From assembly GCF_000721175.1 (NCBI RefSeq), contig NZ_JOEZ01000031.1:4148-68147 (forward strand): a stretch of DNA of 64,000 nucleotides, written 5' to 3'. This DNA is from Streptomyces anulatus (GTDB taxonomy: Bacteria; Actinomycetota; Actinomycetes; Streptomycetales; Streptomycetaceae). The first letter of the stretch is position 1. Each line of letters starts with the position of its first letter. Shown here one piece after another: positions 35,016 to 44,809 of the stretch. Made by a program: the position numbers and the translations under genes. The notes under the pieces are model-generated. The model saw only the letters and a list, made by a program, of their open reading frames with translations, was not told the DNA's origin and ran no database searches.

Positions 35016-35423
35016 ATGACCGCGTACGCCATCGCTCACCTGTGCCCCGCCGACGGCCCCGTCCAGGACGAAGTGCTGAGCTACATCGAGCGGATCCAGG
35101 CCACCATGAAGCCCTACGGAGGCCGCTTCCTGGTGCACGGGGCCGAGGCGGAGGTGGTGGAGGGGGCCTGGCCGGGCGCGTTGGTCATCATCGGCTTTCC
35201 CGGGATCGAGGAAGCTCGCGCCTGGTACGCGTCCCCCGCGTACCAGGAGGTCCTGCCGCTGCGCACCCGGCACATGGCCGGTGACGTGATCATCGTCCCC
35301 GGCGTCGGTCCCGAGTACGACGCGTCAGCCACGGCGGCGGCGATGCGGGCGGCCCGGGACCGTACGGCACAGGAGGCCGAAGAGCAGGCTCAGCCCGTAA
35401 GCCCCTCCACCGCCGCCCGGTAG
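35016..35423 (+). CDS. DUF1330 family protein
   Basis: 135 residues with the DUF1330 dimeric alpha-beta-barrel pattern (AIAHLCPADGPVQDEVLSYI, GGRFLVHGAEAEVVEG, LVIIGFPGIEEARAWYASPAYQ), extended by an Ala/Glu-rich tail. Function is unknown; related folds include monooxygenases and EthD-like proteins. ATG follows GGAGGACC. The 3' end overlaps the convergent RDD gene by 34 bp. Confidence 0.87.
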   Translation: MTAYAIAHLCPADGPVQDEVLSYIERIQATMKPYGGRFLVHGAEAEVVEGAWPGALVIIGFPGIEEARAWYASPAYQEVLPLRTRHMAGDVIIVPGVGPEYDASATAAAMRAARDRTAQEAEEQAQPVSPSTAAR

Positions 35424-36082
35424 TGCCGCAGGTCACTGCGCCGGACCTGGCGCACCCCCGCGAGGTCCTCGTGCGGCTCGGTGGGGCAGCCCGCGGGACG
35501 CTCCGGGCCACTGGGCTCCGCTGCCGGGCCCCGGAGCCGGTGCCAGGGCTGGAGCGGCAGCCAGAGGAGCCCGTACAGCCAGCGCAGCACCAGCCTGCGA
35601 AATCCCGGCCGGCCCGCGTCGGGCAGCCGGATCACCCGGACGCCCATGATCAGCTTTCCGGCGCTCGCCCGGACGGCCATCGTCAGCAGTACCTGGTTGG
35701 CGAACGACAGCACGACCAGCTGGACGACCAGCAGAGCGACCGCGTGCCCCGTCCCGCCGGCGTTCAGGCAGGATCGCACCAGCAGCCCGACGGTCAGCAG
35801 GCACAGATAGGCGTCGAGCCCGACTGCCAGATAGCGCCGCATGTCACCCGTGCCCTTGGGGATGCGCGGCTGTGCCCGGGGGCCCGGGGCGGAATACGCC
35901 GAGGGGCGGGCGTACGCCGGATACGCCGCCCGTGGGAGCGCGTGCCCGTGCGGCGGCGGGGGCGGTGCCGAGGGCGCGTCGGGACGGGACCGAGCGGTGC
36001 CGCTCCAGGCCCGGCGCACTCCGTACAGCGCCCGTAATTCGTCAGGAGGCTGCCCTCTCCGACGCCCCCGTGGCTTCGTCAT
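35390..36082 (-). CDS. RDD-family membrane protein
   Basis: 230 residues: a Pro/Ala-rich cytosolic N-terminus of about 80 residues, then the RDD domain beginning with RRYLAVGLDAYLCLLTVGLL (conserved Arg and Asp), a second helix (AVALLVVQLVVLSFANQVLL), and ASAGKLIMGVRVIRLPDAGR with the conserved GK..LG..V pattern. The role is unclear; some RDD proteins act in ion antiport. ATG 36082 has only a weak ribosome site. Confidence 0.83.
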   Translation of the reverse strand: MTKPRGRRRGQPPDELRALYGVRRAWSGTARSRPDAPSAPPPPPHGHALPRAAYPAYARPSAYSAPGPRAQPRIPKGTGDMRRYLAVGLDAYLCLLTVGLLVRSCLNAGGTGHAVALLVVQLVVLSFANQVLLTMAVRASAGKLIMGVRVIRLPDAGRPGFRRLVLRWLYGLLWLPLQPWHRLRGPAAEPSGPERPAGCPTEPHEDLAGVRQVRRSDLRHYRAAVEGLTG

Positions 36083-36329
36083 GGGGGCATCATGACTGAT
36101 CGTCAGGCGGGGTGTCCCTGTTCCTGACGGGTAACTACCGCGCCCCGGCGTTGTTTCCACGGGACCCTTACGGTTGCCTTCCCCACGGCTCCACGGCCGC
36201 TTCGTTCCCGCCTGGTCGCCGGGGACGGGGTGTAGTCCGCTGCACCTCGAAACGGGGGCCCTCTCCCTCCTCGCGGCGCGCCCCGGCCGACAGAATCGAG
36301 GCATCACCGATCACGGAGGCATCGCCGTC

Positions 36330-38238
<1,909 letters not shown>

Positions 38239-38391
38239 CCGTACGCGGCGAGGCGCCGGCGCCGGTGTGGTCGCCGGCGGAACCGCTACCCCGCGCGGGC
38301 GAGGCTGCCAGGTGTGGTCTCCCCCGGGCGGGGGAGCGGGTTGGCTCGCGCGGGTGATTCCTCGTCGCGCCCGCCCCGCGAAGGTGGAGTC

Positions 38392-38961
38392 ATGACGCTG
38401 AAGATCCTTCACCGGCCCCCGTCCGTGGGTGACACCGAGCGGCCCGTTCCGCGCTGGGCGATGCGCCTGGCCTACGCGCTTCCGCTGCTTCTGCTGCCTG
38501 CGTGCCTGTGGCGGCTGCCCTTCGCGCTGCACTTCGAGATGGGGCAGGTCCAGGACGGCGGTTTACCCGCCTACTGGCTGAGCATCCCGTACGTTCTCGG
38601 GCTCAGCGTGTTGACGGAGGTGGTCGCGATCCTGACCATCGGGCTGGTCCGGGGCTGGGGCGAGGTGGCGCCCGCCTGGATACCTGTCATCGGCGGCAGA
38701 CGCGTCCGGCCGATGGCGGCCGTCGTCCCCGCCGTGCTCGGCGGCCTGATCCTCACCTTCCTGTTCACCGCCGTCCCGCTGGGCGACGATCGCGACCTCA
38801 CCCTGTACGGCGTCATCGACACTGTCGAGTACACCAACGGCGCCTGGGACGCGTTGGCGATGGTGGTTGGCACCCCTCTCGCCGCTTGGGGGCCCATCAC
38901 CATCGCTCTCGCGATCGCCTACTACCGGCGTCGAGCCTCCGCCGTGGCCGTCACCGGGTGA
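38392..38961 (+). CDS. Membrane protein, function unknown
   Basis: 189 residues with four hydrophobic helices (LAYALPLLLLPACLW, YVLGLSVLTEVVAILTIGLV, AVVPAVLGGLILTFLFTAV, AMVVGTPLAAWGPITIALAI) and a basic tail. No family recognised. ATG 38392 follows AAGGTGGAG. Confidence 0.8.
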   Translation: MTLKILHRPPSVGDTERPVPRWAMRLAYALPLLLLPACLWRLPFALHFEMGQVQDGGLPAYWLSIPYVLGLSVLTEVVAILTIGLVRGWGEVAPAWIPVIGGRRVRPMAAVVPAVLGGLILTFLFTAVPLGDDRDLTLYGVIDTVEYTNGAWDALAMVVGTPLAAWGPITIALAIAYYRRRASAVAVTG

Positions 38962-38969
38962 GGACTCGT

Positions 38970-39377
38970 TCAGGTGGGCGGGCGACGGCGGTAGTACTCC
39001 GCGCAGCCGGTGTTCAGGGCCAGAACGACGGCGAACACCCCGGCCACGACCGGGTGCCCCGTTCCGTACACCGCCGCAGCACTGCCGCCGAGGACCAGGG
39101 CCTTCACCGCCAGCACCCCCGCGAGCGGCGGCCTGAACCGGGCGCGGGGCGCGGCGAACAGCCCCCACAGGGTCACGGCCGCCGCGGGTACCCCGAGGCC
39201 GAGCAGGACCGGTACGAGGACTCCGTCCACGGCGGTGAAGCCCCACCAGACGAGGCAGCCGATCGCCACGAGCTCCAACAGGAAGGCGAGGACTTCGTTG
39301 ACGGCGAACCAGGGACGCTGCCGGAGCGCCTGTGGATCATGGTGCCCCGTGTGCCCTGCTGCCTGCTCTCGTGTCAT
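38970..39377 (-). CDS. YrdB/DUF2568-type membrane protein
   Basis: 135 residues with four helices. The N-terminal NEVLAFLLELVAIGCLVWWG, then AVTLWGLFAAPRARF and a final ALNTGCAEYY segment, are characteristic of the YrdB (DUF2568) family. Function unknown. ATG 39377 follows GGGGG at good spacing. Its stop lies 8 bp from that of the convergent gene at 38392. Confidence 0.85.
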   Translation of the reverse strand: MTREQAAGHTGHHDPQALRQRPWFAVNEVLAFLLELVAIGCLVWWGFTAVDGVLVPVLLGLGVPAAAVTLWGLFAAPRARFRPPLAGVLAVKALVLGGSAAAVYGTGHPVVAGVFAVVLALNTGCAEYYRRRPPT

Positions 39378-39420
39378 CCCTGACCCCCTACGGAGAAGTC
39401 GCTGTCGGGCGTGACGATAG

Positions 39421-39545
39421 CGGCCGTGCCCTGGACCGGGCCGTTTCCCTGGAACCGGCCGTCTCTCCGGACCTGGCCGTCTCCCGGAATCGGCCGATCC
39501 CGGACCTGGCCGACTCCCGAAACCGGCCGTCTCCCGGGGCCGGCG
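39421..39545. repeat. Tandem array of about 17-bp units
   Basis: Six to seven degenerate copies of GGCCGTCTCCCGGAACC-like units fill the spacer between the YrdB-like gene and a divergent regulator gene. Units vary between 16 and 18 bp. Confidence 0.75.
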
Positions 39546-39636
39546 GGCTGTCACGCGACTTCGCCATCAGCAGATCTGCCCGGAGCGCAACGCCGGACCG
39601 GTGCGGGGGAGGCGCAGCGCTCCTAGGCTGGGGACG

Positions 39637-40086
39637 GTGAGTATCCGAGTGACGAACCAGGCCGACGTGATCCCTCTGCGCCCGCTCCCGGCGGTGGCCC
39701 CGGCTCTGCCCCGGGAGCCGCTCTGGCGTGACCTCGTCGGGGAGGTGCTGCGCCGCGAACGCCAGGCCCAGGGGCGGACCTTGAAGGACGTCGCCGAGGC
39801 GGCCCGGATCTCCATGCCGTATCTCTCCGAGGTGGAGCGGGGCCTCAAGGAGGCCTCCTCCGAGGTGCTGGCCGCCGCGGCCCAGGCGCTCGGCCTGAAC
39901 CTTGCCGACGTTCTGGCGCTGGCGGGGGAGCGGCTGGTCAGCCTCGCCGCGGCCCGCTCCCGGCCGCGCTCGCTCGGGTCGAGTGCGGTCGGTGGCCACC
40001 GGTCCGTGCGGTCTACAGGTCCGGCGGGTTCGGTCGGCGCGATGCGCCCGTCGGGCCCGATGGGTGGCGTGCTGCTGGCTGCCTGA
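39637..40086 (+). CDS. ClgR-like XRE-family regulator
   Basis: About 149 residues. The helix-turn-helix region (LRRERQAQGRTLKDVAEAAR, then ISMPYLSEVERGLKEASSEVL) is close to that of ClgR, the actinobacterial activator of clp protease genes, but the C-terminus here is Ser/Arg/Gly rich. It may be a ClgR paralogue acting on proteolysis or stress genes. GTG 39637 follows GGGGACG; an in-frame GTG at 39649 is also possible. Confidence 0.82.
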   Translation: MSIRVTNQADVIPLRPLPAVAPALPREPLWRDLVGEVLRRERQAQGRTLKDVAEAARISMPYLSEVERGLKEASSEVLAAAAQALGLNLADVLALAGERLVSLAAARSRPRSLGSSAVGGHRSVRSTGPAGSVGAMRPSGPMGGVLLAA

Positions 40087-40232
40087 CCCGAGGGGGAGGG
40101 GAGTTGCGGGCGGACGCCCTGCCCGAGGGCCCGGGGGGTGTTGCGTACAGCTGTCTGACCCGAGGCCCGGGGGTGTTGCGTACGGCCGTCCGACCCGAGG
40201 GGTGTTGCGCGAAGCCGCCTGACCAGGGAGAT
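40084..40232. repeat. Tandem array of about 35-bp units
   Basis: Four imperfect copies of a unit resembling CTGACCCGAGGCCCGGGGGT plus TTGCGTACGGCCGT start at the stop codon of the XRE gene and fill the spacer up to the convergent hydrolase gene. Confidence 0.75.
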
Positions 40233-40237
40233 GGCTG

Positions 40238-41152
40238 TTACGTGTGGCCGTCGACCCGGGCGGCCCGGTCCGCGAGCGCCCGTACCTCGGCGGCGACGGC
40301 GGTGTGCCGCTCGCGCGGGATGTCGTGGCCGACGCCGGGCTGGAGGACGAGCCGGGCGTCGGGGATCGCCGCGGCGGTGGCCCGGCCCGCGGAGGGCTTG
40401 AGCAGCGGGTCGTCCGTGCCGTGCAGCACCAGCGCGGGGACGCGCAGTTCGGCCAGGGACGGGCCGTGCCAGGGCGCCCCGATCTGGCGGGACTGGGCGT
40501 CCGGGTCGGCGATGCCGGTGTCCACGTCGGCGGTGATCCGCTCCAGGGCCTCCGCCTCGTCGAACGGGTAGCCGGGCGACGCGCAGAGCCGCGCCACCGC
40601 GAGCCCGGTCGCGATCCGCTCCTCCCGGTCCTGGGCGGGCTTGATGCGGGCGAACTTCGCGAGCGTGCCGAGCCGCAGATGGCGGAAGGCTCCCAGCCCG
40701 CCGACATCGCTGGGGAGCGCGGCGGACGAGGTGAGCGTGCGCACCCGGCCCGGGTGGCGCAGGGCGACGCGCTGGGCGACGACGCCGCCCAGCGAGTGTC
40801 CGAAGAGGTGGGCCGACTCCCAGCCGAGCGCGTCCATGACGGCGACGGCGTCGTCGGCCATGTCCTCGGCGGTGTAGGCCGCACCGCGGCCGGCGGCCAG
40901 GGCGGCGAAGGGGTTGCCCCGGGCGGTGCGTTTGGGCAGCCGGGTGGACTCGCCCGCGTCCCGCTGGTCGTAGCGGGCGACGGCGAACCCGGCGTCGGCG
41001 AAGGCCGCGCACAGCTCCCCGGGCCACCAGTGCCGGGAGACCGCCAGCCCCATCACCAGGAGCAGCGGTTCGCCGTCCGCGCCCTCCTGGAGCCGGTCGT
41101 GGGCGAGCTCGACCGCACCGTTGCGGGCGAAGCGTCGTTCGGTCCAGGTCAT
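40238..41152 (-). CDS. Alpha/beta hydrolase
   Basis: 304 residues with the classic triad: nucleophile Ser in GHSLGG, Asp in LHGTDDPLL and His in GVGHDIPRE; the oxyanion strand is LLVMGLAVSRHWW. It resembles the Streptomyces hydrolases related to aclacinomycin methylesterase and haloperoxidase-like enzymes; the substrate is unknown. ATG 41152 follows GGAGGAG. It is divergent from a TetR gene, with a perfect operator between. Confidence 0.9.
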   Translation of the reverse strand: MTWTERRFARNGAVELAHDRLQEGADGEPLLLVMGLAVSRHWWPGELCAAFADAGFAVARYDQRDAGESTRLPKRTARGNPFAALAAGRGAAYTAEDMADDAVAVMDALGWESAHLFGHSLGGVVAQRVALRHPGRVRTLTSSAALPSDVGGLGAFRHLRLGTLAKFARIKPAQDREERIATGLAVARLCASPGYPFDEAEALERITADVDTGIADPDAQSRQIGAPWHGPSLAELRVPALVLHGTDDPLLKPSAGRATAAAIPDARLVLQPGVGHDIPRERHTAVAAEVRALADRAARVDGHT

Positions 41153-41176
41153 GGCGGGCTCCTCCGATGGACGAGA

Positions 41177-41203
41177 ATACTGCGAACGGTGTTCGCAGTA
41201 TTA
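41177..41203. promoter_or_regulatory. TetR operator in the hydrolase/TetR divergent promoter
   Basis: A perfect inverted repeat with 12-bp arms (AATACTGCGAAC, 41177-41188, with 41192-41203) and a 3-bp spacer. It lies 25 bp before the hydrolase ATG and 54 bp before the TetR start. It would let the TetR protein repress both genes. Confidence 0.85.
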
Positions 41204-41257
41204 GACTACAGGCAGTTCCGGACCCCGGACGGGGACCTGAAGGGAAGGTGGCGGACC

Positions 41258-41977
41258 GTGGCCGATCGCGAGACCCGGCCGACGACCGTCTGGTCACGCC
41301 CCGAGCGGGGCGCGCGCGGACCCGCACCCGAACGGAGCCGCACCCAGATCACGACGGCCGCCCTCGCCCTCGCCGACGCGGAGGGCCTGGGGGCCGTGTC
41401 GATGCGCGCGCTCGCGCAGAGGCTGGGCACGGGGCCGGCCTCGCTCTACCGCTACGTGGGGAGCCGGGACGAGCTGCTGGACCTCATGGCGGACGCGGTC
41501 GCCGGCGAACTGGACCTCTCCGGGGCCACCGGCGGCGACTGGCTGGACGATCTCGTCGGACTGGCCCTCCAGTCCAGGGACGCGCACGTCCGGCACCCGT
41601 GGCTCGCCGATCTGAACGACCGGCGCGGCGAGGTGCTGGGCCCGCACGCGATCGACTACCTCGACCACGCGCTCGGGATCCTGGCCCCCGCGCCGGGCAC
41701 CGCCGGGCAGAAGCTGGGGGCCGTCGGCCTCCTCGGCGGCCTGGCGGTTCTCTTCGCCCGCCGCGAGGCCGCCGCGACGTCCACCGGCGACCCGGCCACC
41801 GGCGACCCGACCGCCCGGGCGGCCCACCTGGCCGCGGTCGCCGCAGAGGGCCGCCACCCGCACCTGCTCGCCGCCCTCACCGCGGCGGGCGCACCGCCCC
41901 CGGCCGACCGGGACGCCCTGTTCGTACGGCTGCTGCGGCGACTGCTTCCGGCGATGCTCGGCCAGGGGGAGCCGTAG
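41258..41977 (+). CDS. TetR-family regulator of the divergent hydrolase
   Basis: 239 residues: N-terminal HTH (ITTAALALADAEGLGAVSMR, ALAQRLGTGPASLYRYVGSR) and a long TetR_C_1-like effector domain. GTG 41258 follows GGGAAGG. The perfect operator at 41177-41203 supports autoregulation and control of the hydrolase; the inducer is unknown. Before the element entered msrA, this gene would have been convergent with msrA and separated from it by the hairpin at 41981-42035. Confidence 0.9.
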   Translation: MADRETRPTTVWSRPERGARGPAPERSRTQITTAALALADAEGLGAVSMRALAQRLGTGPASLYRYVGSRDELLDLMADAVAGELDLSGATGGDWLDDLVGLALQSRDAHVRHPWLADLNDRRGEVLGPHAIDYLDHALGILAPAPGTAGQKLGAVGLLGGLAVLFARREAAATSTGDPATGDPTARAAHLAAVAAEGRHPHLLAALTAAGAPPPADRDALFVRLLRRLLPAMLGQGEP

Positions 41978-41980
41978 GTC

Positions 41981-42035
41981 GTGTCCGCAAAGTCTCGTCT
42001 GGCCCGGAGGGCGGACGACGATACTTTGCGGACAC
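41981..42035. terminator. Long hairpin after the TetR gene
   Basis: 13-bp perfect arms (GTGTCCGCAAAGT, 41981-41993, with 42023-42035) enclose a partly self-paired 29-nt loop. It lies between the TetR stop and the stranded msrA tail and was probably the shared terminator of the two convergent genes. Confidence 0.8.
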
Positions 42036-42051
42036 TCCCCGGGGCCCGGGA

Positions 42052-42136
42052 TCAGCCCTCGACCGGGACCACGCCGATCGGGCAGGAGACGCCCGTGCCG
42101 CAGTAGCCGCCCGGGTTCTTGTCCAGATACTGCTGG
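42052..42136 (-). pseudogene. Stranded original 3' end of msrA
   Basis: The minus strand encodes QQYLDKNPGGYCGTG then VSCPIGVVPVEG and a stop, which is an MsrA C-terminus. It is cut off from any MsrA N-terminus at TACTGCTGG (42128-42136), where the integrative element begins. The intact msrA 2.7 kb away has a different tail. This fragment is best read as the host's former 3' end displaced by integration. Confidence 0.88.
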
Positions 42137-42155
42137 GACGTTGCTTCCCTTTGCG

Positions 42156-42161
42156 TATAAT
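42156..42161 (+). promoter_or_regulatory. Consensus -10 of the integrase promoter
   Basis: TATAAT occurs 29 bp before the integrase GTG in an unusually A+T-rich stretch just inside the left end of the element. No good -35 is present at 17 bp, where the sequence falls in the attachment core. Confidence 0.55.
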
Positions 42162-42190
42162 TTGTGACTCTTCGTAATAAGGGGTGGGAA

Positions 42191-43675
42191 GTGAACGAAG
42201 CGGCACAGGTGATCCCGGTTGTCTCGTACGCGCGTATCTCCGCCGACACGGCCAGGGACGGTCACGGCGTCGAGGACCAGCACAAGGTGAACGGCGAGAC
42301 GGCGGCCCGTCTCGGCTGGACAATCGTGCACCGCTACACCGACAACGACCTGTCGGCGGCCAAGGCGGCGGTGGTGCGACCGGACTTCGAGGCCATGGTG
42401 AAGGCGCTCAAGTCGGGCCACATGCCGGACGGGCAGCCCGTGCGCGGCGTCATCGTGGTCGCGGACGACCGGCTAACGCGCCGTGCGGGCGACTATGAGC
42501 GGTTCGTGGACGCGCTCACGTACGAGGAAGGACGGCTCTACGCTGACGCCAAAGGGGCGAAGAACCTCTACAGCGAGGACGTGGAGTCCATGGGGCTCTT
42601 CGGCGTCGTCATCTCCAAGATGGAAGTCCGCAAGATGCAGCGGCGGGCGCGCCGCTCACACCGCGCTCGCGCGGAGCTGGGCATCCCGGTAGGCGGGAGG
42701 CGCCCCTTCGGCTGGCAGGACGACAAGCTCAGGCTGGAGCCCGAGGAAGCGGCGTGGCTGGCGAAGGGCGCCCGCGAGGTGATCGCGGGCAAGTCCCTGC
42801 ACTCGATCCTCCGCGAGTGGCGGGAGGCCGGCGTCCGCACAATCAACGACAAGGAATGGGCGAGCCGCTCGCTCAAGCTCGCACTGTGGAACCCGCGACT
42901 GTGTGGCTGGCGGAAGCACAATGGTGAGCTGGTGCGTGACGCCAACGGCGTGCCCGTAGTGGGTCTCTGGGAGCCCGCCATCACTCCCAAGGAATGGATG
43001 GCCATCGACGCCATCTTCTCTGCCCGCGTCGGCCCCAACATGAAGGCTGACGGATCGGTCACGGACTACCGGACCCCCTCGTACCTGCTGACGGGAATCC
43101 TCCGATGCGGAAAGCCTCGCGAGGATGAGCAGATCTGCAATTCGCCCCTTCGGGCAGCCGCGCGAGCGGACCTCTCCGGGGGATATCTCTATCAGTGCCC
43201 CAGTAAAGAAATGGGCGGGTGTGGGGGCACCGGACGGAACGGTGCCAAGATTGATGAATTCATCACGGAGGCCGTACTCGCGAAGTTGGAAGAGAGGGCG
43301 GCCAGGTCGACGCACGTCGACGAGCTGTGGGGAGGGGAGGAAGAGCTGGGCCGTCTGATGGCCAAGCAGCGCAAGTTGCTCCAGGCATGGCAGGAAGACC
43401 AGGTCTCGGATGAGCTGTTCTTCCCCGAGAGTCAGAAGATGGAAGCGCGTGTCAAGGAACTCCGCGCGGACAGGTCACGTCACGCCTTGAGACGGCAGAG
43501 GGCCGCCGAAGTCACTGGCGACGTACGCGAGCGTTGGACCACCTGCAGGCTGGACCTGGCGCAGAAGCGTGCCCTGATCAGAGAAGCGCTGCACGCGGTG
43601 ATCGTGCTGCCGGTGGGAGGCGGAGGTCGGCGCCCGTTCAACCCTGACCTGCTGGTCCCGAAGTGGCGGGACTGA
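42191..43675 (+). CDS. Large serine recombinase (integrase)
   Basis: 494 residues: N-terminal resolvase domain with nucleophile Ser in VVSYARIS and the YTDNDLSA segment, DDRLTRRAGD helix motif, then a recombinase domain (FGWQDDKLRL) and a zinc-ribbon region with a CGKP...C...C..K..GGCGG cysteine pattern, followed by a coiled-coil-like LEERAARSTH..ELGRLMAKQRKLLQ stretch. This is the phiC31/TG1-type integrase layout, somewhat short. GTG 42191 follows AAGGGGTGGGAA. It should catalyse attP x attB insertion at msrA; excision would need a directionality factor, which the element does not visibly encode. Confidence 0.93.
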   Translation: MNEAAQVIPVVSYARISADTARDGHGVEDQHKVNGETAARLGWTIVHRYTDNDLSAAKAAVVRPDFEAMVKALKSGHMPDGQPVRGVIVVADDRLTRRAGDYERFVDALTYEEGRLYADAKGAKNLYSEDVESMGLFGVVISKMEVRKMQRRARRSHRARAELGIPVGGRRPFGWQDDKLRLEPEEAAWLAKGAREVIAGKSLHSILREWREAGVRTINDKEWASRSLKLALWNPRLCGWRKHNGELVRDANGVPVVGLWEPAITPKEWMAIDAIFSARVGPNMKADGSVTDYRTPSYLLTGILRCGKPREDEQICNSPLRAAARADLSGGYLYQCPSKEMGGCGGTGRNGAKIDEFITEAVLAKLEERAARSTHVDELWGGEEELGRLMAKQRKLLQAWQEDQVSDELFFPESQKMEARVKELRADRSRHALRRQRAAEVTGDVRERWTTCRLDLAQKRALIREALHAVIVLPVGGGGRRPFNPDLLVPKWRD

Positions 43676-43829
43676 CGGGGTGGTGGAAACAGAATGGGGC
43701 GCCGCCGTCCGGCTGGTGTATGCCTCTCGTGTTCGATGCTTCCGAGCCGGTCACGGCGGGGTCAAGAGCTGATCCTTTCCACAACAGGAAAATTCGCCCC
43801 CGACTTCGGTGCTTCGTAGCGACGGGCTG

Positions 43830-44705
43830 TCACTCTGGGGCTTCAGGGTGCCCAGGTGGGTAGTAGTACCTGTTGCGATCGCGTGGCGGCTGGTCAGGCT
43901 GCCACTGCCAGATGGACCGGCGATGGCGACGGTGAAGGTCACGGTGAAGACGTAGTCGTGTGAGCCATCGCATTGGCTTCTTCGAGGTGTCCTGGACGTA
44001 CAGCGGGGTTGCCACGATGAGCCGTGGGAGGAATTGCGACTCCGGGACGTGGAGGTCTACCCGGGCCAACCCCTGTACTCGCGCACGATGCTGCGGTGCA
44101 TGGTGGCCTTCAATCACGTTGAACACCCACCGCGCCACCTGTTCAGGACGATTGACGCGTGACACGGCCAGGGCTTCCGCGGTCAGGGCTTCGGGGATGT
44201 CTGTCCGCCCACGTTCATCTGCATCGTTGATCTTGAGGATCAGCTCATGCAACCACGTGGTACCGGATCCCATTCTTCCTGCCGTTGCGGTCTTCTTGAG
44301 CAGGTGTTCCGTGGAACCGCACAACATCAGGTCAACCGGGGTTCCAACCGCACTTCGTTCACTTCGCAAGGATCCGAAGAAGAGCACAACATCGTCGAGG
44401 TCGGGGAGATCGCTGTCCCCGTGGGATGTGCTCCATCCCATCTCAACGTCGAAAACGATCCACTCGCCAGTCGCGAGCTCCGGAGCGTAGAAGTGCGCTG
44501 CCTCACGCTCAAGCTGCCGCCGCACCTGGCGAAGCCTGTGGAGCTCAGTGTCGGTCGGATTCCGCGGTGGCGCGGGTGAGACTGCCACCGTTGCAACCTG
44601 TAGATCTACTTCTGCGTTCATCGTCGGCAGGCGGCGTGGTGGGCGTTCAGGGAAGAACGCTTCCAGCCTGCGCCGGGAGAAGTAGATCATGTTGTTCAAC
44701 CGCAT
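43830..44705 (-). CDS. Element cargo protein, DUF7019-like
   Basis: 291 residues, unnamed. It has an N-terminal MIYFSRRRLEAFFPERPP segment, a helix rich in Arg/Glu (about 50-80), a beta-rich middle (DDVVLFFGSL, then VDLMLCGSTEHLLKKTA) and ATPLYVQDTSK near residue 230, ending in an Arg/His/Tyr-rich tail. The order resembles the Streptomyces DUF7019 family (start YLYIS, then a YFGG strand, a GLGGS..H segment, and TPLYVA), but identity looks low. It has no signal peptide or transmembrane segment. Codon use is less G+C biased than its neighbours. ATG 44705 lies just 3' of the hairpin that follows msrA. Confidence 0.7.
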   Translation of the reverse strand: MRLNNMIYFSRRRLEAFFPERPPRRLPTMNAEVDLQVATVAVSPAPPRNPTDTELHRLRQVRRQLEREAAHFYAPELATGEWIVFDVEMGWSTSHGDSDLPDLDDVVLFFGSLRSERSAVGTPVDLMLCGSTEHLLKKTATAGRMGSGTTWLHELILKINDADERGRTDIPEALTAEALAVSRVNRPEQVARWVFNVIEGHHAPQHRARVQGLARVDLHVPESQFLPRLIVATPLYVQDTSKKPMRWLTRLRLHRDLHRRHRRSIWQWQPDQPPRDRNRYYYPPGHPEAPE

Positions 44706-44709
44706 ATAT

Positions 44710-44807
44710 GCCCCACTGGCTTAGCGGGCTCCCCGTGAGCCACACAGCTCAAATACCCACCGACCGGTCACGGCGAATCGTCGGGGAGCCCGCCTGCATC
44801 ATGGGGC
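44710..44807 (-). terminator. Hairpin inside the element, after msrA
   Basis: GCGGGCTCCCCG (44724-44735) pairs with 44782-44793, 12 bp, 46-nt loop; outside it GCCCCA (44710-44715) pairs with TGGGGC (44802-44807). It is downstream of the re-supplied msrA stop codon and upstream of the cargo gene on the same strand, and so could terminate msrA transcription. Confidence 0.6.
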
Positions 44808-44809
44808 TG

